Shown here: positions 35,705-44,449 of the stretch, one piece after another
Layout of the letters: every line of letters begins with the position of its first letter
How positions within the stretch are numbered: the stretch's first letter is position 1
DNA from: JBMOUD01 sp049319665
GTDB taxonomy: Bacteria > Pseudomonadota > Gammaproteobacteria > Enterobacterales > Enterobacteriaceae
Length of the DNA stretch: 64,000 nucleotides
NCBI RefSeq assembly: GCF_049319665.1
Contig: NZ_JBMOUD010000004.1
Location: 310,001-374,000, forward strand
Direction: 5' to 3'
Notes under the pieces: generated by a model
The model's database searches: none
What the model saw: the letters and a program-made list of their open reading frames with translations, nothing else
Told to the model about the DNA's origin: nothing
Translations under genes and position numbers: made by a program

Positions 35705-36601
35705 ATGGACGTTCGCACCCTGCGCTATTTTGTTGAAGTGGTCCGCCAGCAAAGCTTTACTCGTGCGGCGGAAAAACTGTTCGTCACCCAGCCGACCATC
35801 AGCAAGATGTTGCGCCATCTTGAAGAGGAGTTGCAATGCACCTTACTCATCCGCGAAGGGAGGCGGCTTCATCTGACCGATAGCGGCCAGGCACTTTACC
35901 AACGGGGACTGAATATTCTTGAAGAGTTTCGCCAGCTAGAAGCCGAGCTTGAGGATATCAATAACGTCAAATCCGGGCGCTTACGTCTGGGTATTCCGCC
36001 AATGGTCGGCACACAAATGGCAGATCTGATCGGCACCTTCAGGCAGCGCTACCCAGGGATAGAACTGATTATTTCTGAACTGGGCGGATTGGTGGTACAG
36101 CAAGCAGTGATATCTGGCGAGTTAGATTTAGCGATCACTGCATTGCCAAGCGATTCATCTTTGCCCATCACCTCGATGCCACTTTTCTCCCACCCGTTGT
36201 ACGTGGTGGCACCACGCAATGAGTATTGGCTTAGCCAAACCTGCGTGCCCATCGCCGCCTTAGCCAATGAAAGCATTTTGATTTACAACGAAGGCTTTGC
36301 GCTTTATCGGCAACTGATGGCGGTATTTAGTCAGCAAGGCTTTACGCCAAAAATTGCCGCACGCAGCGGCCAGTGGGATTTCCTGGCCGCGATGGTGAAA
36401 ACCGGCATGGGTGTCGCTATTTTACCCGCGCCAATCTGCCAACGCCTCGATGCCAGTCGCCTATTATGGTTGCCGCTAGAGCCAGAGATGACCTGGCAAC
36501 TCGGCTTGATCTGGCATCAGGGGAACTACCTGTCGCAAAGCGCACAAGCGTGGATTGCGCTGTGCCACGAATACTTGACGGGCAAAGAACAGCAGCCATA
36601 A
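35705..36601 (+). CDS. LysR-family regulator, CidR-like
   Basis: Regulator of 298 aa with N-terminal winged helix-turn-helix (MDVRTLRYFVEVVRQQSFTRAAEKLFVTQPTISKML in the family pattern) and a C-terminal effector-binding domain (about 90-290). It is divergent from the cidAB-like pair, and an AGGAG ribosome site lies 4 bp before the ATG. In related species CidR responds to acetate or pyruvate overflow and activates cidAB. Assignment rests on neighbourhood more than on unique residues. Confidence 0.82.
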   Translation: MDVRTLRYFVEVVRQQSFTRAAEKLFVTQPTISKMLRHLEEELQCTLLIREGRRLHLTDSGQALYQRGLNILEEFRQLEAELEDINNVKSGRLRLGIPPMVGTQMADLIGTFRQRYPGIELIISELGGLVVQQAVISGELDLAITALPSDSSLPITSMPLFSHPLYVVAPRNEYWLSQTCVPIAALANESILIYNEGFALYRQLMAVFSQQGFTPKIAARSGQWDFLAAMVKTGMGVAILPAPICQRLDASRLLWLPLEPEMTWQLGLIWHQGNYLSQSAQAWIALCHEYLTGKEQQP

Positions 36602-36734
36602 AAGAGTACGGGGACAGACTCTCTCTACTTAGCCAATGTCTGAAACCCAAAAATCGCTAACATTTATCAGGCTTTGACTCGTCCCAAAGGGATTCGCCAT
36701 CGCCTTGTTATGCTGACAGTCGTCACTGTATTTT

Positions 36735-37664
36735 TTAAAAAAGTGGCAATACGCCTACGATACTTGCTCCAAGCAACATTACGCCTGTGACTATATTCGC
36801 TCTAAATAGCTTGAAGTTCAGATCAGGGCGATCAACATCTATTCTCCATGCTTGCCACGCGAGATGGGCTGCAAGTATCGCCATACCATAAAAGTATGCG
36901 GCTGACATTGACAGCATCCATCCTCCGATAGTCCACAACAGCACGGTGACAATATAAAACCCACCGATCCACTCCCGCCCTCTTGCGCCAAATAATATTG
37001 CGGTAGAACGCAGTTTAAGCTTGGCATCGTCTGTCACATCAACATAGGCATAAATACTGTCGTAACCGACTTGCCAGGCAACAGCACCGGCCCACATGAT
37101 AATGGCACCGAGAGGAACCATTCCTTGCGTATCAGCCCACGCCATCAACATGCCCCAATTAAAAGCGGCACCTAATGGCACCTGGGGCCAATGGGTAAAT
37201 CTTTTACAAAGAGGATAAATAAAGACAATCGGCAGCACCCCGACGGCAAGCCATCGAGATAACGGATTCAAGAAAATCAGCAACGAGGCAGCGACAGCAA
37301 GCTCGGCAATGAGAAACACCAGCCCCTGACGAGTTCGTAGTTGCCCACTCGCTAACGGACGAAAACGGGTTCGCTCTACATGCGCATCGAATTTTCTGTC
37401 CGCAATGTCGTTAGCCGTTGACCCCGCACTTCGCATGATGAGCGCACCTAGCGAAAAAACAATCAATCGCTGGAAGGTCGGCAGACCATCAGCGGCCTGC
37501 ACCAAGGCGGCAAGACACGGCAACAGCGTTAACCAAGTGCCAACAGGCCGATCTAGCCGTGCGAGCCGAGCGTAAGGTCGCCACGCTCTCGGTAACCAGC
37601 GGTCCACCCAGTTCGTGAAGTCGATATCACTGAGGTCAGGCCGTACATGAGGATTTTTGATCAT
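36735..37664 (-). CDS. UbiA-type 4-hydroxybenzoate polyprenyltransferase homologue
   Basis: Membrane prenyltransferase that would attach a polyprenyl chain to an aromatic acid, 309 aa with about eight membrane helices. Both Asp-rich motifs are present: NDIADRKFD for binding prenyl diphosphate and YAYVDVTDDAKLK as the second. LARLDRPVGTWLTLLPC resembles alphaproteobacterial UbiA more than the enterobacterial gene beside ubiC, so it is probably an extra, acquired copy. The start is uncertain; I take ATG 37664, after a GAGAGTGG sequence; GTG 37754 and ATG 37730 are alternatives. It is divergent from a LysR gene. Confidence 0.85.
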   Translation of the reverse strand: MIKNPHVRPDLSDIDFTNWVDRWLPRAWRPYARLARLDRPVGTWLTLLPCLAALVQAADGLPTFQRLIVFSLGALIMRSAGSTANDIADRKFDAHVERTRFRPLASGQLRTRQGLVFLIAELAVAASLLIFLNPLSRWLAVGVLPIVFIYPLCKRFTHWPQVPLGAAFNWGMLMAWADTQGMVPLGAIIMWAGAVAWQVGYDSIYAYVDVTDDAKLKLRSTAILFGARGREWIGGFYIVTVLLWTIGGWMLSMSAAYFYGMAILAAHLAWQAWRIDVDRPDLNFKLFRANIVTGVMLLGASIVGVLPLF

Positions 37665-37860
37665 GAATCCACTCTCTATTGGTCCTGGAAGAATGAGCCC
37701 GCCCACATCGATGTGAGAATCAGGTCTCATACCTGTATTGCGCTGCTCAATCACGAAAAAAGTAAGTAAGAATCAGCGCTTAGCCAGAATTCTATGAAGT
37801 ATTGTGATATACGTAAATCCAAATTATATTCAATGTGGTATTTAAAAAAGGAATACCAAA

Positions 37861-38790
37861 ATGCGTCTGGAACGATTGGAGCGCTGGGCTACCGTTAGGC
37901 ATTTTCGCTTAACCATCGCGCTATTCGAATACGGTAGTGTCCTTCATGCTTCGAGAGCCCTGAACATATCCCAACCAACAGCAAGCAAGTTGCTCCAAGA
38001 TCTTGAAGAGGCTATTGGCGCTCAGTTATTCATCCGTAACCGTCGAGGAGTCACACCGACTGAGTTAGGACGGGCATTTGTAGACCGCAGTAGAATGGTG
38101 CTTGCACAACTCGAGCACGTTTCTCAGGCGATAGATGCCTTGGGTAAAGGACATGCGGGGCGCGTTACCATTGGAACCATGCTGACGGGCTCCAGCTACT
38201 TGGTGCCAGCCGCAATCGCAAGGCTATGGTTATCCCGGCCAAACATTCGAATCAAAATCGTCGAGGGTGTCAGTGGAGAGCTAATACCCCGTTTAATTTC
38301 CGGCGAACTTGATTTTCTGGTAGGCAGGTTATCGGACATCAGTTCTAGTTCCGTTGTTTTACAGGAAGCGCTATTTAGCGAGAATGCCATCATCGTCGCC
38401 AGACGTGGCCATCCACTGGCTGAAAGACCGGAAGCAACGCTTGAGGAGCTCGCACACGAACCCTGGCTACTTCCGTCCTCAGAAACTACCCTGCGAAAAC
38501 AATTTGATAATATTTTCTATAAAGAGAATATTGATCCGCCTCATGCATCGATTGAAACGGTATCCTTTTTTAATAGCCTATGGTTACTTAAAAGCACTGA
38601 TTTGCTAGGCATGCTGCCGCAGTCTGTCGTATTCGATGCCGCACACAGTGGTGATCTCGTCCGTCTACCAGCATTTGAGCCACTGATTTTAGAGCAAATT
38701 GGTATTTCGAGACTGGCAGGCGTGAGCCTGTCGCCAGCTGCCACAGCATTGGTGAACGCCCTTCGAGACGCGATGCAAGGTACGACATAA
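37861..38790 (+). CDS. LysR-family regulator (GbpR-like)
   Basis: Regulator of 309 aa. The N-terminus has a short extension (MRLERLERWATVRHFRL) before the helix-turn-helix, with ALNISQPTASKLLQDLEEAIG, as in GbpR/PcaQ-type LysR proteins. The effector-binding domain spans about 95-305. It is divergent from the UbiA-like gene with a 196-bp gap and probably controls it; PcaQ-type relatives sense aromatic acids or sugars. GGAATACCAAA before the ATG gives a weak ribosome site. Confidence 0.83.
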   Translation: MRLERLERWATVRHFRLTIALFEYGSVLHASRALNISQPTASKLLQDLEEAIGAQLFIRNRRGVTPTELGRAFVDRSRMVLAQLEHVSQAIDALGKGHAGRVTIGTMLTGSSYLVPAAIARLWLSRPNIRIKIVEGVSGELIPRLISGELDFLVGRLSDISSSSVVLQEALFSENAIIVARRGHPLAERPEATLEELAHEPWLLPSSETTLRKQFDNIFYKENIDPPHASIETVSFFNSLWLLKSTDLLGMLPQSVVFDAAHSGDLVRLPAFEPLILEQIGISRLAGVSLSPAATALVNALRDAMQGTT

Positions 38791-38832
38791 ATAAAAGACA
38801 GCGAAGCGACGGTACGCGGGGCATCATGACAT

Positions 38833-38864
38833 AAAAAAGCCCGCCGGGCATGAACCAGGCGGGC
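38833..38864 (-). terminator. Intrinsic terminator of the antiporter gene
   Basis: GCCCGCC (38839-38845) pairs with GGCGGGC (38858-38864). On the minus strand the stem is followed by six Ts, so it stops leftward transcription of the antiporter gene; it also separates it from the convergent LysR gene. Confidence 0.85.
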
Positions 38865-38885
38865 AGATCATCTCATGTTGCAGAT

Positions 38886-40535
38886 TTAGACTTCTCGCTC
38901 AACCAGTAGCGCTTCCAGCAAATCGAGATCATGCAATAACTTTTGCAGAGTTTCGTTGCTGATCCGCTGCGTTGCACGCAGGTGATACAGCTCACCACGT
39001 TCAGCGCGCAAGGCCGTCAAGCGGAAACGGCGCTCGAGGTTTTCTAGCATCAAGGCGCTTTCGATATCATCCTTATTCTCGGTACGTCGCCGCAAGGTAC
39101 CGACAACCCGAGAACTGATCTCTTTGAGCGTCAGCTCATCAATGTTCTCTTCCGAGTCATTCATCAGACGTTCTTCCATCTTATGAACGCTCTCAATCGC
39201 GACTTCTGCAGCAATGCCTTTCGCCATACGTTCTTCCTTACGATAAGCCGTGTTATCCGCCACATGTACACCGCGTAGTAAGAACGGCAATGCGATAACC
39301 CCGGCCACTAAGGAGAACAAAATCACACCGGTCGCTAAAAAGACCAGTTGATAACGCGAAGGGAATGATGAACCATCGGCCAGGAACAACGGAATAGAGA
39401 GCACACCTGCCAGTGTGATGGCTCCACGCACCCCAGCGAAAGATGCCACCCACAGTTCACGCGTGCTGTATGAACCAAACAACAGTGGTTTCTTTTTCAG
39501 AATGCGATTGCTGAAGTTCTTCATCAGCCACAGCCACACAAAGCGCAGCAGCAGCAGTGCAAAATAGATAATGCCAACGTCCGCAAACAGGTGCCAGGTC
39601 ACGATAGATGCATCGTGGGTCGCTTGATCGATAGAGTTCTCAAGAATGCTTGGCAGTTGTAAGCCCAACATGATGAAGACCATGCCGTTAAAGACAAACT
39701 CCAACATCGCCCACACGCTGTTAGCACGTAAACGCATAGCCAGAGGCGCATTACGGATGATCCCGGACTGGCTAATCGTCATCCCTGCTGCAACCGCCGC
39801 CAGAATCCCCGAGACACCAATATGTTCGGCAATCAGATAGGAGGCAAAAGGTAACAGCAGCAGCAGAACAATTTGCGTTGCCGGATCATCCCCGCTCCAG
39901 CGGCTCATGATACGCAGCGATTTACTGTACAACCAGGTCAAGGCTACCCCGGCCATTAACCCGCCGATCGCCACCTTGAGGAACTCCAGGCTAGCGCCCG
40001 AGACGGTAAAGACCATCGTGCCCATTGCCACCGCAATCGCAAATTTGAGAGAAACCAGGCCGGACGCGTCATTCATCAACGCCTCACCTTCCAGCACACT
40101 CATAATCGACTTCGGAATACGCCCCTTACCAATAATTCCTGATAATGCCACGGCATCGGTCGGTGACAGTACTGCAGCTAGCGCGAAGGCTGCCACCAAC
40201 GGCACATTAGGTACCATCATATAAATCAGGTAACCAACACCCACGACCGTCAACAGTACCAATACTAAAGCTAATCCAAGAATTTCCCTGCCATGATGCA
40301 AGAACTCACGCATCGGCGTTTTCCAACCATCGGCAAACAGCAAAGGTGGGATAAAGAGGACCAAAAAGAGTTCAGGATCGAAATCCACATGCAAACCAAA
40401 ATTCGGCCAAGCCAGTAAAGCACCTACTGCAATTTGCATCAGCGGAAGAGGTATTTGGAACGGTAACATTCTGGTAACAACACCGGATAGTGAGACCACC
40501 AGAATCAAAATGAGGATGGTAAAAAATATTTCCAT
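38886..40535 (-). CDS. CPA1-family Na+/H+ antiporter (YjcE-like)
   Basis: Inner-membrane monovalent cation/proton antiporter, 549 aa, the same length as E. coli YjcE and very similar to it. About 12 membrane helices are followed by a cytoplasmic C-terminal region from about residue 415. LSPTDAVALSGI (near 125) and EALMNDASGLVSLKFA with the catalytic ND pair (near 154) are CPA1 hallmarks. The C-tail ends in a charged helical segment (ETLQKLLHDLDLLEALLVERE). It would help control sodium and internal pH. Confidence 0.92.
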   Translation of the reverse strand: MEIFFTILILILVVSLSGVVTRMLPFQIPLPLMQIAVGALLAWPNFGLHVDFDPELFLVLFIPPLLFADGWKTPMREFLHHGREILGLALVLVLLTVVGVGYLIYMMVPNVPLVAAFALAAVLSPTDAVALSGIIGKGRIPKSIMSVLEGEALMNDASGLVSLKFAIAVAMGTMVFTVSGASLEFLKVAIGGLMAGVALTWLYSKSLRIMSRWSGDDPATQIVLLLLLPFASYLIAEHIGVSGILAAVAAGMTISQSGIIRNAPLAMRLRANSVWAMLEFVFNGMVFIMLGLQLPSILENSIDQATHDASIVTWHLFADVGIIYFALLLLRFVWLWLMKNFSNRILKKKPLLFGSYSTRELWVASFAGVRGAITLAGVLSIPLFLADGSSFPSRYQLVFLATGVILFSLVAGVIALPFLLRGVHVADNTAYRKEERMAKGIAAEVAIESVHKMEERLMNDSEENIDELTLKEISSRVVGTLRRRTENKDDIESALMLENLERRFRLTALRAERGELYHLRATQRISNETLQKLLHDLDLLEALLVEREV

Positions 40536-40888
40536 ACTTTCCTTAGATTCTTATTTCTATTGCAGCTTTTTGCCGAACGCAGCAAGTACGCCGGACATCC
40601 CGAGGGGGAATAGTAGATCAAAAAGTGGCAGAGTTTAAATCTCTGTGTGCGGTTTGAATGGACGAATCCCGATTTTATTGCATTAGTTTTTTTGATGCTG
40701 CGGATGCTTTAGATATGACAATACTAAGAAATACAACTGCTGATGTGATAGCAGTTCAATAATTTGTAATCTTCAGCCCTCCCTCTCAAAACGGTTAAAA
40801 TATACTCAGGATGTTTTGCAGCCATTTGAAAATTTGAGTACCATGCTACTTCAAGTTAAGCATTCGTCACTAATATCAGGTGGTATAT
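40536..40888. other. Intergenic region upstream of the YafO-like locus
   Basis: A stretch of 353 bp without a gene. AACTGCT (40735-40741) and AGCAGTT (40750-40756) form a hairpin, and TATACT at 40801-40806 could be the -10 box of the following small genes. CTG and CAG in that hairpin are 12 bp apart, not the 10 required of a LexA box. Confidence 0.45.
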
Positions 40889-41056
40889 ATGGCCCAAGTA
40901 ATCGAAGAGCATAAAGGTAGGGAACGACCTGAACGTCCATCGATTCGCCGTTCGTCTGAGTATAAGACACAATTGAGCATCGCCTCTGATCTCCTTGCTG
41001 CGAAAATGGAAGAAAAGCGCAAAATATGGGATACAAAATCGTCAGATCAAAACTAA
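40889..41056 (+). CDS. Small ORF, putative antitoxin of a YafO-like module
   Basis: A 55-codon frame, MAQVIEEHKGRERPERPSIR to the end SSDQN, charged and soluble, with no family I recognise. An AGGTGG ribosome site lies 6 bp before the ATG, better than most in this window. Its 3' end overlaps by 31 bp the start of the YafO-like toxin frame, as expected for a toxin-antitoxin operon with the antitoxin first. It is shorter than YafN (97 aa) and not clearly related. The antitoxin role is inferred from position only. Confidence 0.55.
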   Translation: MAQVIEEHKGRERPERPSIRRSSEYKTQLSIASDLLAAKMEEKRKIWDTKSSDQN

Positions 41057-41493
41057 TCCAAGAAGTCATTCTCGAAGAACCTGCAGCACAACTTCCTATT
41101 GATGAGTTTGAAGAATATAAGCTCATTTGCTTGCAAGAAGGAAAGATTCCAGTCCCTTCCGAAATAGAACAGCATGATTTTATGTCTTATTCTGAAACCA
41201 TCGGAAGAGGCAAATTTATGGAAAGACCAATAACTGCTAGGGCTGAAGAACTTCATCATGCTCATATGTGGCAATAAGGATGCTGTTGGGGTAACGGTGA
41301 TGAACTAAAGATTCAATGGGCGTGCACCAGTAATAGCTATGTCATCTATTCTTACTTTGTTGATAAAGACCAAGATCATCACATCTACATCATCGACTAT
41401 TGCAAAGATGAAGCTCACCGATTGATTGAAGATAGAAAACAGGTTCTTGTTTGGGTCGAGCAAGCAAAGCTACATCGATTATTGAATTTATAA
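41026..41493 (+). pseudogene. YafO-like mRNA-interferase toxin, interrupted by an in-frame stop
   Basis: Codons 1-83 (MGYKIVRSKLIQEVI to HHAHMWQ) resemble the N-terminal part of YafO toxins, which cleave translated mRNA at the ribosome. A TAA at 41275-41277 then stops the frame. Reading on in the same frame gives a sensible C-terminal part (ELKIQWACTSNSYVIYSYF, then HHIYIIDYCKDEAHRL) to a stop at 41491-41493, about 155 codons in all, near the family's usual length. A single change such as CAA to TAA would explain it. The toxin is therefore probably dead, or the stop is a sequencing error. Confidence 0.7.
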
Positions 41494-41522
41494 TGCTGCT
41501 ACTGGTCGACCCCATCTTATTT

Positions 41523-42191
41523 TCAACGCGCTAGCTGATAAGGCCCGCCTTTTTTAAGCGCTTGTTGATAAGCCGGCCGCACTTGAACGGCAGATAACCA
41601 AGCTTGCAGGTGGGGATAAGCTTCAAGCCCACCTCTTGACTCAATCGCCTCTATCGGAAAACTCATCTGAATATCTGCGGCGCTAAATTGGCTACCGGCA
41701 AACCAATGCTGTGTCGTAAGGTGCGTTTCCAGATAATGCAGATGATTGGCAATCTGCTTATCGAGATAATTTTTCTGCACACCTTTACCAATTGCTCGAC
41801 CAATCGGGCGAATCAACCACGGCATCGGCGATTGCCCCAAACGCCCGAAAATAAGCTTCATCACCAATAATGGCATCAATGAACCCTCGCTATAATGCAG
41901 CCAATAGCGATATTGCTGGCGGGCGATATGTTCGGTGGGTTTGTATTTTCCTGCAAGATCATAGGTTTCCTGCAAATACTCAATAATCGCACCAGACTCA
42001 GCCAACGTCAGAGCGCCATCCACCAGCACCGGGGATTTTCCCAACGGGTGTACTTTTTTAAGTGATTCCGGGGCCAGCATGCTTCTTTTATCACGCTGAT
42101 AAAGCGCAATGTCATAAGGAACACCAAGCTCTTCAAGCATCCAAAGAATGCGTTGAGATCGTGAATTATCCAAATGATGGATCGTAATCAT
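41523..42191 (-). CDS. Glutathione S-transferase family protein
   Basis: Cytosolic GST-fold protein, 222 aa. The N-terminal thioredoxin-like domain has the glutathione-contacting SRSQRILWMLEELGVPYD and KSPVLVDG..LAESGAIIEYL pattern, with the cis-Pro. An all-helical C-terminal domain spans about 85-215 and includes FSAADIQMSFPIEA, the conserved N-capping box region. Substrate unknown; likely detoxification. It is a single gene, divergent from the SnoaL-like gene. Confidence 0.88.
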   Translation of the reverse strand: MITIHHLDNSRSQRILWMLEELGVPYDIALYQRDKRSMLAPESLKKVHPLGKSPVLVDGALTLAESGAIIEYLQETYDLAGKYKPTEHIARQQYRYWLHYSEGSLMPLLVMKLIFGRLGQSPMPWLIRPIGRAIGKGVQKNYLDKQIANHLHYLETHLTTQHWFAGSQFSAADIQMSFPIEAIESRGGLEAYPHLQAWLSAVQVRPAYQQALKKGGPYQLAR

Positions 42192-42349
42192 GCATGCAAC
42201 TCCGGCAAAATTGAGGCGATATAACTCAACTATAGATGAATAATTAGCAGGTTATGGCTTTTATTCATCGCTATTGACATCACTTACCGATAGCCCCATA
42301 TTGAATTTATATTTATTTTTAATGAATTTAAATTCAATATGGAATTATC

Positions 42350-42688
42350 ATGTCTGATGCACTAAGCGTAGTAGAAAGCCAATTTTCAGCCTATAACAAG
42401 CATGATCTTGATGCTTTCGTCGCCAGTTTTAGCGACAACTTTATCGCTTATCGCATGCCATCAACCGAGCCATCTATTATAGGTAAACAGCAACTCCGAG
42501 AATTCTATGCCAATCACCGTTTTAATCAGCCAGCATTACGGGCCGAGCTCATTTCACGAACGGTATTAGGTAATAAGGTATTTGATTTCGAAAGGATTCA
42601 TGGATTGAGCGAACAACCGATAGAAAGTGTAGCGGTGTTTGAAGTGAATAATGGCTTAATTAACACCGCTTGGTTTTACTTTTCTTAA
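42350..42688 (+). CDS. SnoaL-like/NTF2-fold protein
   Basis: Small soluble protein of 112 aa with the cone-shaped NTF2-like fold: VVESQFSAYNKHDLDAFVASFSDN is the typical opening, followed by IGKQQLREFY and a C-terminal beta-sheet (VAVFEVNNGLINTAWFYF). Members are ketosteroid-isomerase-like enzymes or ligand-binding proteins; no function can be given. It is convergent with the inositol-phosphatase-like gene. Confidence 0.8.
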   Translation: MSDALSVVESQFSAYNKHDLDAFVASFSDNFIAYRMPSTEPSIIGKQQLREFYANHRFNQPALRAELISRTVLGNKVFDFERIHGLSEQPIESVAVFEVNNGLINTAWFYFS

Positions 42689-42698
42689 GGTGATCCAA

Positions 42699-43484
42699 TT
42701 ATCTTGGTGACAAATCTGGCCATAACGGTTTAACCGTCTGCATTAATGCCGTGGTACCACTGGCAACGGACATCTTGCGAATGCCTTCTTCACTACTGCC
42801 AATCACTGTCTCCAGCCCAGCTTCCTGACAAATCACTGCGCCGCCTGCAATATCCCACAAGGTGGTGCGGCGCTGCATATGACCATCAATCATCCCCTTC
42901 GCAGCAAAGATCATCCCAACGGTGGTACAACGATAGCTGTGTACTGACCAGTTAGCGGCACGTAATCCATAAAAGAAGGCGACCGCCTCATCCAACTTGT
43001 CATCAGAACTGTCACCCAGAGAAAGGATTTGCACCTCAGCAAAACGGCTATCGCGCACGAAAACCTGCCCGTTGCGAAACACCCCTTGCCCACTTTCTGC
43101 CGCAAAATGTTCATTCAGTACCGGCAACGACACGACACCAATTACCGGCTGATGTTGTTCTACCAGCCCAAGCGATACGCCCCACAACGGTGAACCTCGT
43201 AAGAAATTCGAGGTACCATCAATCGGGTCGATCACCCAACAGGCGCTATCGCCCAATTGTCCACCCATCTCTTCCCCAACCACCGCATCGTTAGGAAAAT
43301 GTAACTGCAACTGCTCACGAATAAACTGCTCAACAGCCACATCAGCTTCAGAAACAAAATCCTGTGGACGCTTACTGCTGACGTTAATTTCATCGCGGCG
43401 GTTAAAATGGCTCAGTGCCAATTCAGCGGCACGCTCTACAATCTGACTGGCTATCGCCAGACGGGCAGACATAGGTGTATTCAC
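42699..43484 (-). CDS. Inositol monophosphatase-family phosphatase
   Basis: Magnesium-dependent, lithium-sensitive-type phosphatase of 261 aa. Metal-binding motifs are all present: GEEMG (near 70), WVIDPIDGTSNFLRG (near 83) and LWDIAGGAVICQEAG (near 210). The fold and motif order match SuhB/CysQ-like enzymes, but it is neither SuhB nor CysQ by context. Substrate may be inositol phosphate, histidinol phosphate or another sugar phosphate. It stands alone. Confidence 0.88.
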   Translation of the reverse strand: MNTPMSARLAIASQIVERAAELALSHFNRRDEINVSSKRPQDFVSEADVAVEQFIREQLQLHFPNDAVVGEEMGGQLGDSACWVIDPIDGTSNFLRGSPLWGVSLGLVEQHQPVIGVVSLPVLNEHFAAESGQGVFRNGQVFVRDSRFAEVQILSLGDSSDDKLDEAVAFFYGLRAANWSVHSYRCTTVGMIFAAKGMIDGHMQRRTTLWDIAGGAVICQEAGLETVIGSSEEGIRKMSVASGTTALMQTVKPLWPDLSPR

Positions 43485-43732
43485 GGATGGTTTCCACTAA
43501 TGAGTTGAAGTGACCCTTATATGAGTCAATTTTAGCTGCGACAATCACGGTAACTGAGGCAATTTCGCACGTCCAATGTATTGATTAATAAATTAACATC
43601 AGTAAATGACAGAATATCGCATGCGGGAGAAAATCAGCACATCACGCGCAGATAAACGCTTGCCAAAGCGCGGAAAAAAGCTCTATATCTAATGTTCAAA
43701 AAAACCTAGCCAACGCTTCCTGGAGCTTTCGC

Positions 43733-44365
43733 ATGCCTGATATCGCTCATATTTTGCCTTTTATGTTTATTGCTCTCGGTTTGGTGGTCACACCGGGCCC
43801 CAATATGATCTATCTCATCTCACGCTCATTAAGCCAGGGGCCAAAAGCCGGGTTAATTTCACTAGGCGGCGTGGCGGTAGGTTTTTTGTTTTATATGGTT
43901 TGTGCAGCGCTTGGTATCACTGCGCTATTAATGGCCGTGCCTTTCGCCTACGACACACTGCGTTTATGCGGGGCGATGTACCTGCTTTATATGGCCTGGC
44001 AGGCAATTAAACCCGGCGGTCGTTCTCCTTTTCAGGTACGTGACCTGCCCAAAGATGGTCCGCGTAAACTCTTTACAATGGGCTTAGTCACCAATCTGCT
44101 GAACCCAAAAACAGCGGTACTATATTTATCTCTTTTGCCGCAGTTTATCGTGCCCGCACAAGGCCATGTGCTGATGCAATCTTTAGTACTCGGCTGCGCG
44201 CAAATTACCGTCAGCATGACGGTTAATGCACTGATTGCCATCAGTGCCGGCTATATCGCGGTCTTTTTGGCCGGCAGACCACTGTGGATGACCATCCAAC
44301 GCTGGCTAATGGCAACGGTTCTCAGCGGTTTGGCCGTGCGTATGCTGTTAGATGGACGTAAGTAA
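43733..44365 (+). CDS. LysE/RhtB-family amino acid exporter
   Basis: Inner-membrane exporter of 210 aa with six membrane helices. VVTPGPNMIYLISRSLSQGPKAGLISLGGVAVG at the N-terminus is the family signature, and GLVTNLLNPKTAVLYLSLLPQF lies near residue 115. It probably exports an amino acid or derivative such as homoserine or threonine; the substrate cannot be read. A GGAG ribosome site lies 9 bp before the ATG. Confidence 0.9.
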   Translation: MPDIAHILPFMFIALGLVVTPGPNMIYLISRSLSQGPKAGLISLGGVAVGFLFYMVCAALGITALLMAVPFAYDTLRLCGAMYLLYMAWQAIKPGGRSPFQVRDLPKDGPRKLFTMGLVTNLLNPKTAVLYLSLLPQFIVPAQGHVLMQSLVLGCAQITVSMTVNALIAISAGYIAVFLAGRPLWMTIQRWLMATVLSGLAVRMLLDGRK

Positions 44366-44449
44366 GCGATAAATACTTAATAAGCATCGAGAGAGTACCC
44401 GTCTATTTTCAGACCAGACACAGCGCTATATAATGCAGTAAATAGCGAA

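Noticed and set aside
40735..40756. Possible LexA (SOS) box before the YafO-like locus
   Set aside because: CTG and CAG are 12 bp apart rather than 10, and the match to the rest of the consensus is poor.
40851..41126. 91-codon minus-strand frame over the YafO-like locus
   Set aside because: It opposes the 55-aa ORF and toxin frame, which have a ribosome site and a family match; the minus-strand frame has neither.
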